A stretch of DNA of 64,000 bases from UBA10677 sp045532295 (GCA_045532295.1 JAZSFP010000027.1:59766-123765); one strand, 5' to 3'; shown: positions 51,389 through 61,176, numbered from the stretch's first letter. Program-made: numbers and translations. The notes: generated from the sequence alone by a model not told the origin.

Positions 51389-52324
51389 ATGGACTTTAGA
51401 TACGGCAATTATCCTACGATGATAACTCCCTATAAGGCTGACGGTAGCGTAGATTACGAAATGGTGGAAAAGTACGTGGACTGGTACGCCGATAACGGTT
51501 GCGACGGTATTTTTGCCATATGTCAGTCGAGCGAGATATTTTATCTTACTTTGGAGGAAAAAGTAAAGATAAATTCGCTCGTTTATAAAAGGGCGAAAGA
51601 GATTGAAAAGAGATTAGGAAAGCCCTTTACGATAGTGTCCTCTGGGCATACTTCCGACAGTGTTGAAGGTCAGATTGAGGAACTTAACGCTATCGTAAAA
51701 AGCGGAACTGACGCGCTCATTTTTATAACCAACCGCTTTGCAAAAGAGGACGAAAGCGACGATGTTTGGATTAAAAATGCTGAAACGGTATTAAAATCTT
51801 TGCCTAAGGACGTGTGCTTAGGTCTTTACGAGTGCCCCTATCCCTATAAGCGTTTAGTAACGGAAAAAGTGCTTAACTGGTGCAAGAGTACGGGTAGATT
51901 TTACTTTATGAAAGACACCTGCTGTAACGCTCAAGAAATAGAGAAAAGACTAAAGATTTTAGAGGGCTCGTCGTTTGCGCTTTTGAACGCGAACTGCCAA
52001 ACCTTGCTTGCAAGTATTCGCGCAGGCGGAAAAGGATATTGCGGAATAATGTCTAACTTCCACCCTCGTCTTTACGGTTGGCTTTGCCGTAACCCCTACC
52101 ACGAAAAAGCCGAACTCGTCCAAGCCGTTCTCGGTTCGCTTGGGTTCACCGAAAGTGGTCTTCCCTATCCTTTAAGCGCAAAATATAGTATGACGCTTTG
52201 CGGTAACGAAACGACAAACTACGCGCGCAATCGCAAGAGCGAAGATTTAACCGACTACGGACGCGACTGCGTAAAGCAAATGAAACTTCTAACCGATACT
52301 TTGGAAAAAGAGTTAGGATTGTAA
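51389..52324 (+). CDS. DapA/NanA-family lyase or synthase
   Basis: The 311-residue protein is a TIM barrel of the dihydrodipicolinate synthase/N-acetylneuraminate lyase group. The N-terminus is YPTMITPYKADGSVDYEMVEKYVDWYADNGCDGIF, and SSGHTSDSVEGQIEELNAIVKSGTDAL follows. The Schiff-base Lys lies in FYFMKDTCCN near residue 173, and the Tyr in LYECPYPYKR. Cys residues and the SSEI phrase in place of the usual GT(T/S)GE mean the substrate differs from true DapA. It probably cleaves or makes a sugar acid or keto acid. A divergent methyltransferase shares its promoter region. Confidence 0.85.
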   Translation: MDFRYGNYPTMITPYKADGSVDYEMVEKYVDWYADNGCDGIFAICQSSEIFYLTLEEKVKINSLVYKRAKEIEKRLGKPFTIVSSGHTSDSVEGQIEELNAIVKSGTDALIFITNRFAKEDESDDVWIKNAETVLKSLPKDVCLGLYECPYPYKRLVTEKVLNWCKSTGRFYFMKDTCCNAQEIEKRLKILEGSSFALLNANCQTLLASIRAGGKGYCGIMSNFHPRLYGWLCRNPYHEKAELVQAVLGSLGFTESGLPYPLSAKYSMTLCGNETTNYARNRKSEDLTDYGRDCVKQMKLLTDTLEKELGL

Positions 52325-52342
52325 ATAAATGTTATGAAGATT

Positions 52343-52372
52343 AAAAAAAGGCTCGGTGTTCGAGCCTTTTCG
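52343..52372. terminator. Bidirectional terminator between the lyase and the MFS gene
   Basis: The stem AAAGGCTCG/CGAGCCTTT sits between convergent genes and has A- and T-runs. Confidence 0.9.
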
Positions 52373-52374
52373 TT

Positions 52375-53673
52375 TTATTCTTGGATAGGTTGTTCGGTTT
52401 TGGGTTTTTTCTTGCGGACGAATAAGTTAAGATACAATATGGTTATAAGCATCATAATCGACGCGATAAGAGAGAGGACTTGTTGGGCGTATACGGGAAT
52501 ACCGAAGATAGTATTGCCGTTTGCTTGGATAAAGTCGAATAGGGGAGTAACTGCAACCGTTGACAAAAAGCCTGAAAGCCCGGTAATGGAGATAAGTAGA
52601 GCGTAGGCTTGGGTGCGTTGGTTTTCCTCGACCTCTGCGTAGACGAGGTTAAGTTGACCACTCGTCATACCTGCGGAGGCTACGCCGTAGAGGATGAAGT
52701 AAATAGTAAAGAGGATATGACCGTTACTTGGGGTAGTGAAGATATTTATTGCAAACGCGACGAGGCATATTCCGTAGCAGAGCGAGAGTGAGTTAGTAAA
52801 GGAAGTTTTGTTACCGAACTCGCCGATTTTTCGAGAAACGAGTGCGCGAGCGAGGGCGTGGACTATGTTGATAATTGACACGAAAGTCATAGAAAAGCCC
52901 AGTTCAATCGTTTGGTAAGTACCGTAGAAAGGAACGGAGATATGCGTTGCTATTCCGAACAGCGCGCTCATAAGCACGATTTTCCACACGAACTTATTTT
53001 TAAGCACCGCCTTTAACGAGCCTTTAGTAGAGGGAAGGGCGGATTCATCGACGGGCTTTTCCTTGGAAAAGACGAGCGTTAGCGTATGAAATAGAGCAAT
53101 AACGAAGATAGATATTGCTCCGAAAATGAACGCCGAAGTTAAGTCCCCGACCGCCTCGTAAGCGTCGATGACCGTACCCATAACGAAGGTAAACGCCATA
53201 CCCGAAAAGAGCGAAACGATTTCCTTGTTTGCAGTAAACACGCCCACTTTATCGTGAGGGACTAAGGACATAAACCAGTTAATCTTTGGGGAGTTAATAA
53301 GGTTATGCAAGAAGTACGCTACGATAAGGAAAACGAAGAACATAATATGCTTAACGGTATCGGGAATATCGAAAACGGGGAGAAGATAGACCGAGCCGAA
53401 TACTACTTGGCTTACGATATGTAGCGCAGTAACCCAGTGGCGAACGGGTTTTTTGTTTGCAAGAAAGATTGCGAAAATTTGAAAACACTGACCGAGGGCT
53501 ACGAAGGAAGTGAGGATTGCCGTCGTTGACGAGTCCATACCGATAGCGGTAGCAATCTTCGCTATATACGCGCCCGTAAACATAAGCGAAATAAAATATT
53601 CTAAAGCCGCCTCGATTATATAAAGGAGACGGCTGAACTTATATTCGTCTTTTTTCGCTAAAGTATCGTTCAT
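52375..53673 (-). CDS. MFS transporter
   Basis: The 432-residue membrane protein has twelve predicted helices and typical MFS loops (FVALGQCFQIFAIFLANKKPVR and ISKIGEFG-like turns). The second of two close ATG codons (MNDTLAKK, 53673) is preferred because GAGAGG lies 9 nt upstream. The first ATG at 53679 leaves only 3 nt. It follows galM on the same strand after about 110 nt, so it may import a sugar. A tandem duplication of its start region creates a short leader ORF. Confidence 0.82.
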   Translation of the reverse strand: MNDTLAKKDEYKFSRLLYIIEAALEYFISLMFTGAYIAKIATAIGMDSSTTAILTSFVALGQCFQIFAIFLANKKPVRHWVTALHIVSQVVFGSVYLLPVFDIPDTVKHIMFFVFLIVAYFLHNLINSPKINWFMSLVPHDKVGVFTANKEIVSLFSGMAFTFVMGTVIDAYEAVGDLTSAFIFGAISIFVIALFHTLTLVFSKEKPVDESALPSTKGSLKAVLKNKFVWKIVLMSALFGIATHISVPFYGTYQTIELGFSMTFVSIINIVHALARALVSRKIGEFGNKTSFTNSLSLCYGICLVAFAINIFTTPSNGHILFTIYFILYGVASAGMTSGQLNLVYAEVEENQRTQAYALLISITGLSGFLSTVAVTPLFDFIQANGNTIFGIPVYAQQVLSLIASIMMLITILYLNLFVRKKKPKTEQPIQE

Positions 53674-53738
53674 TTTCATAAACCTCTCAAGTAAGTCTTA
53701 AGTATCGTTCATTTTCATAAACCTCTCAAGTAAGTCTT
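53661..53738 (-). repeat. Exact 39-bp tandem duplication over the MFS start region
   Basis: Two identical 39-bp units (53661-53699 and 53700-53738) both carry the ribosome binding site and start codons. In the upstream unit the reading frame MKMNDT ends at once in TAA. It therefore forms a six-codon leader ORF in front of the real gene. It may be a decoy that affects translation, or a recent slip. Confidence 0.95.
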
Positions 53739-53790
53739 ATTATAAAACTTACGATAAAAAAAAGCAAGAGAAAAACGATAAAAATTAAAA

Positions 53791-54825
53791 TTATTTTACT
53801 ACCGAGAACTTATAAACGGTCTTGGTTTTGTACTCTTCGCCTTTGCGTAAAAGCGTGGTGGGGTACGAGGGGCAGTTGGGAGAGTTAGGGTAGCACTGCG
53901 TTTCAAGACAGAGCGACGCGTGGTTGGGGTAGAACTTCTTGCCCGTAAAACCGGCGGGAACGTTTTGCGTATAGAGTTGAACGCCGGGAAGAGTGGTAAA
54001 GCAGTCCATTTTTCTTCCGCTTTCTTCGTCGAAAACGGACGCGCAAAACTCAAGAGCGTCCTTGCTTACGCGGTCAAGACAGTAGTTAAAGTCAAAGCCT
54101 CCGCAAAGAGAGATAAGGTGTTCGTCGCTGTTCATATACTTTGAAAGGGGGACGCCACCTTTGAAAGAGAAAGGCGTGCCCGTTATATCGAGGAATTCGT
54201 TGTGGGGGATAAGGTCGTCGTCGCAAGGCGTGATAGCGGAGGCGTTAATATCGAGGATTTGGTTTAAGATATCGTCGCCGTTGCCGATGTTGAAGTAAGC
54301 GTGGTTAGTGAGGTTGCAAACGGTGTCTTTGTCCGTCGTTGCGTAGTAGTCAAGCACTACTTCGCCTTCGTCGTTAAGAGTATAGCCTACTTTCATAGTA
54401 AGCGTTCCGGGGAAACCCATTTCTCCGTCGGGAGAAACGAGGGAGAGGAAAAGAGTGTCGCCCTCGATGGACGCGGTCATATTGCGCATATCGAAACCCA
54501 CTACTCCGCCGTGGAGTGTGTTGCCTTTTTCGTTAGCGGAGATATCGTATTTAACGCCGTCGATAGAAAAACTTGCCCCTTCAATACGGTTACCGTATCT
54601 GCCGATGAACGCGCCGTAGTAAGCGTGTTCGCGAGTGTAGTAATCTTCAGGTTTAGCGTAGCCCATAATCACGTCGCCGAAGTAGCCGTTCTTGTCGGGA
54701 GCGGTAAGACGAAGAATTCTGCCTCCGCCCGTCATAACGTCCATTTCCATACCCATAGCGTTAGAGAGGGTATAAACTTCGATAGTTTCGCCGTTTATTT
54801 CAAAAGAATAGGTTTTCTTAATCAT
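53791..54825 (-). CDS. galM: Aldose 1-epimerase
   Basis: The 344-residue mutarotase interconverts the alpha and beta forms of galactose or glucose. Marks are ILRLTAPDKNGYFGDVIMGY, YYGAFIGRYGNRIEGASF, NTLHGGVVGFD, CNLTNHAYFNIG (catalytic His), and VQLYTQN. AAGGAG lies before its ATG. Galactokinase is encoded at 28923. An MFS gene follows on the same strand. Confidence 0.93.
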   Translation of the reverse strand: MIKKTYSFEINGETIEVYTLSNAMGMEMDVMTGGGRILRLTAPDKNGYFGDVIMGYAKPEDYYTREHAYYGAFIGRYGNRIEGASFSIDGVKYDISANEKGNTLHGGVVGFDMRNMTASIEGDTLFLSLVSPDGEMGFPGTLTMKVGYTLNDEGEVVLDYYATTDKDTVCNLTNHAYFNIGNGDDILNQILDINASAITPCDDDLIPHNEFLDITGTPFSFKGGVPLSKYMNSDEHLISLCGGFDFNYCLDRVSKDALEFCASVFDEESGRKMDCFTTLPGVQLYTQNVPAGFTGKKFYPNHASLCLETQCYPNSPNCPSYPTTLLRKGEEYKTKTVYKFSVVK

Positions 54826-54935
54826 ATCAAAAACTCCTTGGGATTATTATATTTTAATTATAGCGAATTTTAATAGGTTTGTCATTTGTTTTAGCGCATA
54901 AAAAAGTAAAAATTTTTCTTGCGCCCTTGCTTTAA

Positions 54936-54965
54936 TTGACAAAAGAATATAACTTATTATATAAT
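54936..54965 (+). promoter_or_regulatory. Promoter of the arylpyruvate operon
   Basis: TTGACA (54936-54941), an 18-nt spacer and TATAAT (54960-54965). Confidence 0.75.
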
Positions 54966-54997
54966 AATTATAATTTCTTTATTTTTAGGAGAACGAA

Positions 54998-56299
54998 ATG
55001 ATTTGGGCTAAAGAAGAAACGCTATCAAGAGCGGAAATCGAAAAAATCCAACTCGAAAGGCTTATCGAAACGGTAAATAGAGTTTACGAAAAAGTTCCAG
55101 CGTATCGCAAAAAAATGGACGAGGCAAACATTAAGCCGAGCGATATTAAAACGCTTTCCGACGTTCAAAAATTGCCCTTTACCACTAAGCAAGACCTTCG
55201 CGACAACTATCCTTTCGGACTTTTTGCAGTACCTCGAAAGGACCTTTTGCGCGTTCACGCAAGCAGTGGAACAACGGGAAAGCCCACGGTAGTAGGTTAC
55301 ACCAAAAACGATATGGAAGTTTGGACGGAGTGTGTTTCGCGTATCGCCGTTATGGGCGGAGCAACGGAAGAGGATATGGCGCAAATTTGCTTTGGTTACG
55401 GTATGTTTACCGGCGCGCTTGGTCTTCACTACGGCTTGGAAAACATAGGCGCAACGATAGTACCTTCTTCGTCTGGCAACTCTGAAAAACAGATTATGTA
55501 TATGAAGGACTTTGAAACGAGCGTTTTGGTTGCAACGCCTTCCTACGCTCTTCGTCTTGCAGAGGTTGCAAACTCTATCGGCGTTAATCCTAAAACCGAC
55601 CTCAAAGTAAAAATTGCGCTCGTTGGTAGCGAACTTTTGACGGAGGCTATGAGAGTGGAAATGCACAAGGTTTGGGGCGACGACGTGCTCGTTACTTCCA
55701 ACTACGGCATGAGCGAACTTATGGGTCCCGGCGTTTCGGGTGAGTGCGAATACCTTGACGGTATGCACATTAACGAGGACTTCTTCCTCCCCGAGATTAT
55801 CGACCCAAAAACCGGCGAAGTATTGCCGGCAGGAGAGAAAGGCGAACTCGTTATAACCTGTCTTAAAAAAGACGCGCTCCCCCTTATTCGTTATAGAACG
55901 AAGGACATAACGAGACTTATCTACGAGCCTTGTAAGTGCGGAAGAACGACTTGCAGAATGGAAAATCTTTCGGGAAGAAGCGACGATATGCTTAAAATCC
56001 GCGGAGTAAACGTATTCCCCTCGCAGATTGAAGAAGTCGTATTCTCCATTGACGAACTCGGACCGCATTACGAGATTATCGTTGAGAGAGAGGGATATTC
56101 GGACAAACTTACCGTTCGCGTTGAACTTAATCACGAGACGGACAGTTTTGCAACGCTTGAAAAGATTGCAAAGAAAACGGCAGGAAAACTTAAGACTGTG
56201 CTTGGTCTTGACGCAAAAATCAAATTAGAATCGCCCAACACTTTACAGCGTTTTGAGGGTAAGGCAAAGAGGGTTAGAGATTTAAGGAGTAATATGTAA
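54998..56299 (+). CDS. paaK: Phenylacetate-CoA ligase, copy 1
   Basis: The 433-residue adenylate-forming enzyme has the P-loop HASSGTTGKPTVVGYT near residue 88, FGYGMFTGALGLHYG, SNYGMSE, YRTKDI and GRSDDMLKIRGVNVFPSQIEE. PaaK joins arylacetates to CoA with ATP. In anaerobes it can run in reverse, making ATP from aryl-acetyl-CoA produced by IorAB; this is inferred from context. Its stop overlaps the iorA start (TAATG). Confidence 0.93.
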   Translation: MIWAKEETLSRAEIEKIQLERLIETVNRVYEKVPAYRKKMDEANIKPSDIKTLSDVQKLPFTTKQDLRDNYPFGLFAVPRKDLLRVHASSGTTGKPTVVGYTKNDMEVWTECVSRIAVMGGATEEDMAQICFGYGMFTGALGLHYGLENIGATIVPSSSGNSEKQIMYMKDFETSVLVATPSYALRLAEVANSIGVNPKTDLKVKIALVGSELLTEAMRVEMHKVWGDDVLVTSNYGMSELMGPGVSGECEYLDGMHINEDFFLPEIIDPKTGEVLPAGEKGELVITCLKKDALPLIRYRTKDITRLIYEPCKCGRTTCRMENLSGRSDDMLKIRGVNVFPSQIEEVVFSIDELGPHYEIIVEREGYSDKLTVRVELNHETDSFATLEKIAKKTAGKLKTVLGLDAKIKLESPNTLQRFEGKAKRVRDLRSNM

Positions 56300-58035
56300 T
56301 GGAAAAGAAGATTATGCTTGGCAACGAGGCGATTGCCCGTGGTATATACGAGGCAGGCGTTAAGGTTGCAAGTTCGTATCCCGGTACGCCCAGTACGGAG
56401 ATTAGCGAATATTTAGCAAAAATGGGTGGCGTTTACACCGAGTGGGCGCCCAACGAAAAGGTAGCGGTTGAAGTTGCCGCGGGCGCGTCCATTTCGGGCG
56501 TTAGAGCGGTTGCTTGTATGAAACACGTAGGCTTAAACGTAGCCTCCGACCCCCTCTATACGCTCTCTTATATCGGAGCGAACGGCGGACTTTTATTAGT
56601 GGTTGCCGACGACCCCGGTATTGCAAGTTCGCAAAACGAACAGGACACGAGAATGGTTGCTCGCTCTGCGCACGTTCCCGTTCTCGAGCCGAGCGATAGT
56701 AACGAGGCTAAAGAGTTCGTTAAAATCGGTTTCGAGATAAGCGAAAAGTACGACACGCCCGTAATTTTGAGAACGACCACTAAACTTGCGCACTCCCAAA
56801 GCGTAGTAACGCTTGGCGAAAGAGAAGAGGTAGAAGACAAGGTTTACGAGCGTAGCGTTCCTAAGTTCGTTATGATGCCTGCGTCCGCTATCGGCAGACA
56901 TATAGAAGTAGAAAAGAGAGAGATTGCGCTTGCAAACGACGCTAATACTCTTGCAATAAATAAAGCGACTTACGACGACGAGAGCATCGGTTTTATAACG
57001 AGCGGTATTGCTTATCAGTACGTAAAAGAGGCTTGTCCTAACGCCAGCGTTCTTAAACTTGGTCTTGTTAATCCCCTTCCTAAAAAACTCATCGAAGAGT
57101 TCTGCTCTCGCGTAAAAACCGTATACGTATTCGAGGAACTTGAACCGGTTATCGAAGAACAAATCAAGAGTTGGGGCGTTGAGGTTAAGGGTAAAGAACT
57201 CTTTACCCGTCAAGGCGAGTACAACGCGAATATGCTTAAAAAGGCAATTTACGGCGAGCAAAGTCAAGTGTTTAGCAAAGCGGAAGTTCCCGCTCGTCCT
57301 CCTATTCTTTGTCCCGGCTGTCCTCATCGTAGCGTTTTTGCAACGCTTAATAAACTTAAAATTCACGCGTCGGGCGATATCGGTTGTTACACCTTAGGAG
57401 CGGTTGCGCCTCTTTCGGTAATTGATACTTGTATCTGTATGGGCGCGTCCATATCCGCTCTTCACGGTATGGAAAAAGCCAAGGGAAAAGACTATATCAA
57501 GAACTGGGTAGCGGTAATCGGCGACGGTACTTTCCTTCACACCGGTATCAATTCGCTCGTCAATATGGTTTACAACAAGAGCACGGGTACTGTAATAATC
57601 CTTGATAACCGCACCACCGGTATGACGGGACATCAAGAGCACGCCGCAACGGGTAAAACGCTTATGGGCGAAGACACCTACGCAATCAACCTCGTTTCGC
57701 TTTGCAAAGCAATCGGCGTTCCGAGAGTAGAGGAAATCGGCGCGTTTGAAGTGGATAAATTAGAAAAGACCATTAAAGAGTGTGTTAAGAGCGACGAACT
57801 TTGCGTAATAATTGCAAAAGAGCCTTGCGCGCTGTTAAAAGGTCAAAAGCACCCTGATATCTGCGTTGCGGATAGCGATAAGTGCAAAAAGTGCGGAATG
57901 TGTCTTAAGATAGGTTGTCCCGCCCTTACCAAGCAGGCGGACGGTACGATTAAGATTGATTCGACAATGTGTAACGGTTGCGGACTTTGTAAGCATTACT
58001 GCAAGTTTGGGGCGATCGAAAAGGTAGGTAGATAA
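56299..58035 (+). CDS. iorA: Indolepyruvate ferredoxin oxidoreductase, alpha subunit
   Basis: The 578-residue subunit oxidises aryl pyruvates to aryl-acetyl-CoA and reduces ferredoxin. The N-terminal pyruvate-binding part begins LGNEAIARGIYEAGVKVASSYPGTPSTE. The TPP part carries GDGTFLHTGINSLVNM. The C-terminal ferredoxin domain has CKKCGMCLKIGCPA and CNGCGLCKHYC, eight cysteines for two clusters. CPGCPHR near 335 is typical. The overlap of its stop with iorB (TAATG) assures equal subunits. Confidence 0.96.
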   Translation: MEKKIMLGNEAIARGIYEAGVKVASSYPGTPSTEISEYLAKMGGVYTEWAPNEKVAVEVAAGASISGVRAVACMKHVGLNVASDPLYTLSYIGANGGLLLVVADDPGIASSQNEQDTRMVARSAHVPVLEPSDSNEAKEFVKIGFEISEKYDTPVILRTTTKLAHSQSVVTLGEREEVEDKVYERSVPKFVMMPASAIGRHIEVEKREIALANDANTLAINKATYDDESIGFITSGIAYQYVKEACPNASVLKLGLVNPLPKKLIEEFCSRVKTVYVFEELEPVIEEQIKSWGVEVKGKELFTRQGEYNANMLKKAIYGEQSQVFSKAEVPARPPILCPGCPHRSVFATLNKLKIHASGDIGCYTLGAVAPLSVIDTCICMGASISALHGMEKAKGKDYIKNWVAVIGDGTFLHTGINSLVNMVYNKSTGTVIILDNRTTGMTGHQEHAATGKTLMGEDTYAINLVSLCKAIGVPRVEEIGAFEVDKLEKTIKECVKSDELCVIIAKEPCALLKGQKHPDICVADSDKCKKCGMCLKIGCPALTKQADGTIKIDSTMCNGCGLCKHYCKFGAIEKVGR

Positions 58036-58595
58036 TGAATATAATGGTTGTTGGCGTAGGCGGACAAGGAACTCTGCTTACCAGTAGAATTATAGGAAAA
58101 ACTGCGCTCGAGGCAGGCTACGACGTTAAACTTTCGGAAGTACACGGTATGGCTCAGCGCGGAGGTAGCGTAGTAACCTTCGTTCGTTACGGCGAAAAGG
58201 TAAACGAACCCGTCGTTGAAGAGGGCGAGGCTGATATTTTAATTTCCTTTGAAAGACTTGAGGCGAAAAGATACGCGCATTTTCTTAAAAAGAACGGTAA
58301 AATCATCGTAAACGACTGCCGTATCGATCCTATGACCGTAGTAATCGGCGCAAAGACTTACCCTGAAAACATCATCGAGGAACTCAAAGACGAGCACGAA
58401 GTTTACGCAATTGATGGACTTTCCATTGCTAAAGAACTTGGAAATAGCAAGGTTCTTAACTCCGTAGTGCTTGGCTTGGCGGCAAAGCATATCGGCTTTA
58501 GCAAAGAGGCTTGGCTTGAAGTGGTAGAAAAGACCGTTCCGCAAAAGACTATTGAAATAAATAAACAGGCGTTTAAAAAGGGATACGACGCGTAA
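58035..58595 (+). CDS. iorB: Indolepyruvate ferredoxin oxidoreductase, beta subunit
   Basis: The 186-residue gamma-type subunit begins MNIMVVGVGGQGTLLTSRIIG and has SEVHGMAQRGGSVVTFVRYG, both diagnostic of the beta/gamma component that supplies CoA binding. It is coupled to iorA by a TAATG overlap. A second paaK follows after 10 nt. Confidence 0.96.
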   Translation: MNIMVVGVGGQGTLLTSRIIGKTALEAGYDVKLSEVHGMAQRGGSVVTFVRYGEKVNEPVVEEGEADILISFERLEAKRYAHFLKKNGKIIVNDCRIDPMTVVIGAKTYPENIIEELKDEHEVYAIDGLSIAKELGNSKVLNSVVLGLAAKHIGFSKEAWLEVVEKTVPQKTIEINKQAFKKGYDA

Positions 58596-58605
58596 GGAGA
58601 AAATT

Positions 58606-59904
58606 ATGATTTGGAACAAAGAAATTGAGACGATGTCGCGCGAAGAGATGCGCGCGCTTCAAAGCGAAAGACTTGTAAAAGTCGTAGACTACGTTTACAA
58701 TAACGTCGAGTTTTACCGCAAAAAGATGGACGCTATGGGCGTTAAACCTTCTGATATTAAGGGAATTGACGATATTACTAAACTTCCCTTTACCACGAAA
58801 GACGACCTTCGCGATAACTATCCTTTCGGGCTTTTCGCAGCAAAGCAGGAAGATATCGTTCGTATTCACGCAAGTAGCGGAACGACGGGTAAAGCAACGG
58901 TAGTAGGTTACACGAGAAACGACCTCGACGTTTGGGCAGAGTGCGTGGCGCGTTGTATGACTATGGCTGGCGTAGGCAAGAACGATATTATCCAAGTTGC
59001 TTACGGCTACGGACTGTTTACCGGTGGTCTTGGAGCGCATTGCGGAGCGGAAAAGATAGGAGCAATGGTCGTTCCTATGAGTACGGGTAATTCTAAAAAA
59101 CTCACTACGATGATGGTTGACTTCGGCGCAACGGCAATCGCTTGTACCCCCTCTTACCTTCTTCACATTTCCGAAGTTTTGAGAGAGGAAGGACTTTTGG
59201 ATCAAATCAAACTTAAATCGGCAGTTTGCGGAGCAGAGCCTTGGACGGAGAAAATGCGTAACGAGATTGAGAGCAAACTCAACATTAAGGCTTACGACAT
59301 TTACGGTTTAAGCGAGATTATGGGGCCGGGCGTTGCGTGCGACTGCGAGCATCACGAAGGCTTGCACGTATGCGAAGACCACTTCTTCCCCGAGATTATC
59401 GACAGCAAAACGCTTGAACCCGTAGCGGAGGGAGAGACGGGCGAACTCGTGTTCACCACGCTCACCAAAGAGGGTATTCCCCTTCTTCGTTATAGAACCA
59501 AGGACCTTACTTCCCTTACAACCGAGACTTGTAAGTGCGGAAGAACGAGCGCGAGAATTTCGCGTTTTAAGGGCAGAAGCGACGATATGCTTATTATCCG
59601 CGGAGTAAACGTATTCCCCTCGCAAGTAGAGGCTGCTCTCGTAGAAGTAGACGAAGTATCGCCCCACTATATGATGATCGTAGACAGAGTGAACAACCTT
59701 GATACGCTCGAAATACAGGTTGAGATTAAGCCCGAGTACTACACCGACGAGATTAGAGGTATCGAAAAACTCACTAAAAAGATAGGCCACGTAATCCAAC
59801 AAGCGCTTGGAATTAACGCAAAGATTACTATCGCTCAACCCGGAACGCTCACGAGAAGTATGGGTAAAGCGGTGCACGTAACCGATAAGAGAAAGTATGA
59901 ATAA
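58606..59904 (+). CDS. paaK: Phenylacetate-CoA ligase, copy 2
   Basis: The 432-residue paralogue of the ligase at 54998 has HASSGTTGKATVVGYT, YGYGLFTGGLGAHCGAEKIG, YGLSEIMGPGV, YRTKDL and GRSDDMLIIRGVNVFPSQVE. Sequence differences along the whole length point to an older duplication and perhaps a different aryl substrate. The ATG has AAGGAG. The ACT-domain gene follows 13 nt after its stop. Confidence 0.93.
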   Translation: MIWNKEIETMSREEMRALQSERLVKVVDYVYNNVEFYRKKMDAMGVKPSDIKGIDDITKLPFTTKDDLRDNYPFGLFAAKQEDIVRIHASSGTTGKATVVGYTRNDLDVWAECVARCMTMAGVGKNDIIQVAYGYGLFTGGLGAHCGAEKIGAMVVPMSTGNSKKLTTMMVDFGATAIACTPSYLLHISEVLREEGLLDQIKLKSAVCGAEPWTEKMRNEIESKLNIKAYDIYGLSEIMGPGVACDCEHHEGLHVCEDHFFPEIIDSKTLEPVAEGETGELVFTTLTKEGIPLLRYRTKDLTSLTTETCKCGRTSARISRFKGRSDDMLIIRGVNVFPSQVEAALVEVDEVSPHYMMIVDRVNNLDTLEIQVEIKPEYYTDEIRGIEKLTKKIGHVIQQALGINAKITIAQPGTLTRSMGKAVHVTDKRKYE

Positions 59905-59917
59905 GGAGGAACCAAAA

Positions 59918-60346
59918 ATGGTAACGAAACAATTATCCGTGTTTATTGAAAACAGACAAGGTAGACTTGGCGAAGTGCTTGAAGTGCTTAAGAAGAACGA
60001 GGTAAATATTCTTTCGCTCTCGCTCGCCGACACCACCGAGTACGGCTTGCTCCGTCTCATAGTAAACAACCCCGAACTTGGCAAGGAAAAACTTACCGAA
60101 GAGGGCTTTTCCACGATGCTCACCGACATTATCGTAATCAAGATAGGTCATACCGCAGGCTCGCTCCAAAAATTCCTCGCGCTTATTTCTAAAGAGGAAG
60201 TTAATATTGAGTATATGTACGGCTTGTCCATCGACGGCGATATGGCGTCCATCGTTCTTAAAACGAGCGACCTTGCTAAAGCAAGAGAAATTTTGGCTAA
60301 CAACGGCATTTGCACGCTTTCAGGAGAAGACTTGCTTACACTTTAA
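59918..60346 (+). CDS. ACT-domain protein of the arylpyruvate operon
   Basis: The start at 59918 (MVTKQLSVFIENRQGRLGEVLEVL) is chosen for the AAGGAGG 8 nt upstream; an ATG at 59897 lies inside the previous gene. The 142-residue protein has two ACT-like folds (RLGEVLEVLKKNEVNILSL, then GSLQKFLALISKEEVNIEYMYG). ACT domains bind amino acids, so it probably senses an aromatic amino acid. Its stop overlaps the next start (TAATG). Confidence 0.88.
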   Translation: MVTKQLSVFIENRQGRLGEVLEVLKKNEVNILSLSLADTTEYGLLRLIVNNPELGKEKLTEEGFSTMLTDIIVIKIGHTAGSLQKFLALISKEEVNIEYMYGLSIDGDMASIVLKTSDLAKAREILANNGICTLSGEDLLTL

Positions 60347-61176
60347 TGATTATCGACACCCACGCGCATATCTTTCCTGACAAAATAGCCTCGAAAACCA
60401 TATCCGCCCTTTCTCTTTCCGCAAACACGAAAGCGTACCTTGACGGCACCGTTTCTGCGCTCAGTAATAGCGTAGAAGAGAGCGGAATATCGCTTGCGCT
60501 TTCCCTTCCCGTAGTAACCAAACCCTCGCAGTTCGATAGCATAAACGCCTTTGCCCTTTCGGTTAACGAACGCTTTAATAAGGGCGAGAGTAAAATTCTA
60601 TCGTTTGGCGGTATTCATCCCGATTGCGAGGATATCGAGGAAAAGTTCAAGTGGCTAAAAGCGAACGGCTTTAAGGGAATAAAACTGCACCCCGAGTACC
60701 AAGGCGTTTTCATTGACGAAGAAAAAACTCTTCGTTTGCTTTCGCTTGCAAAGGAGAACTCTCTTATTACGGTCGTGCACGCAGGCGTGGACGGAGCGTA
60801 CCCCGAAACTGAGGTTAAGTGTACGCCCAAAAGAGTGAAAAATGCGCTAAAAAAACTAAACGGTTATGAAAATTTGGTACTTGCGCACTTTGGCGGTAAC
60901 GAACTTTTCGACGAAGTATACGAGGTTTTAGCAGGAGAGAAGGTGTACTTTGACACCGCGTATATGCTAAAATATATAAGCGAGAAGGACTTTAAGAAAA
61001 TGCTCGAAAAACACTCTGCCGATAGAATTTTGTTCGCTACGGATAGCCCTTGGAGTAGTCAAAGCGAGGATATCAAAATTCTAAAGTCGTTCAACTTAAA
61101 CGCGGAAGACGAGCAGAAAATTTTTAGCAAGAACGCCCTAAAACTACTTGGCTTGGAGGAATATTATGTTAAATAA
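60346..61176 (+). CDS. Amidohydrolase (TIM-barrel metal-dependent hydrolase)
   Basis: The start at 60346 (MIIDTHAHIFPDKIA) overlaps the ACT gene stop; an upstream ATG at 60310 lies within the ACT gene. The 276-residue protein has the metal-binding DTHAHIFPDK, FKGIKLHPEYQGV, VVHAGVDG, LAHFGGNEL and the late FATDSPWSSQ, all of the amidohydrolase 2 family. The substrate is unknown. It is in the aromatic catabolism operon. Confidence 0.88.
   Translation: MIIDTHAHIFPDKIASKTISALSLSANTKAYLDGTVSALSNSVEESGISLALSLPVVTKPSQFDSINAFALSVNERFNKGESKILSFGGIHPDCEDIEEKFKWLKANGFKGIKLHPEYQGVFIDEEKTLRLLSLAKENSLITVVHAGVDGAYPETEVKCTPKRVKNALKKLNGYENLVLAHFGGNELFDEVYEVLAGEKVYFDTAYMLKYISEKDFKKMLEKHSADRILFATDSPWSSQSEDIKILKSFNLNAEDEQKIFSKNALKLLGLEEYYVK

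Noticed and set aside
50506..51408. N-terminally extended methyltransferase starting at 51408
   Set aside because: The extra 52 residues cross a perfect promoter and overlap the start of the divergent gene. The real start is 51252.
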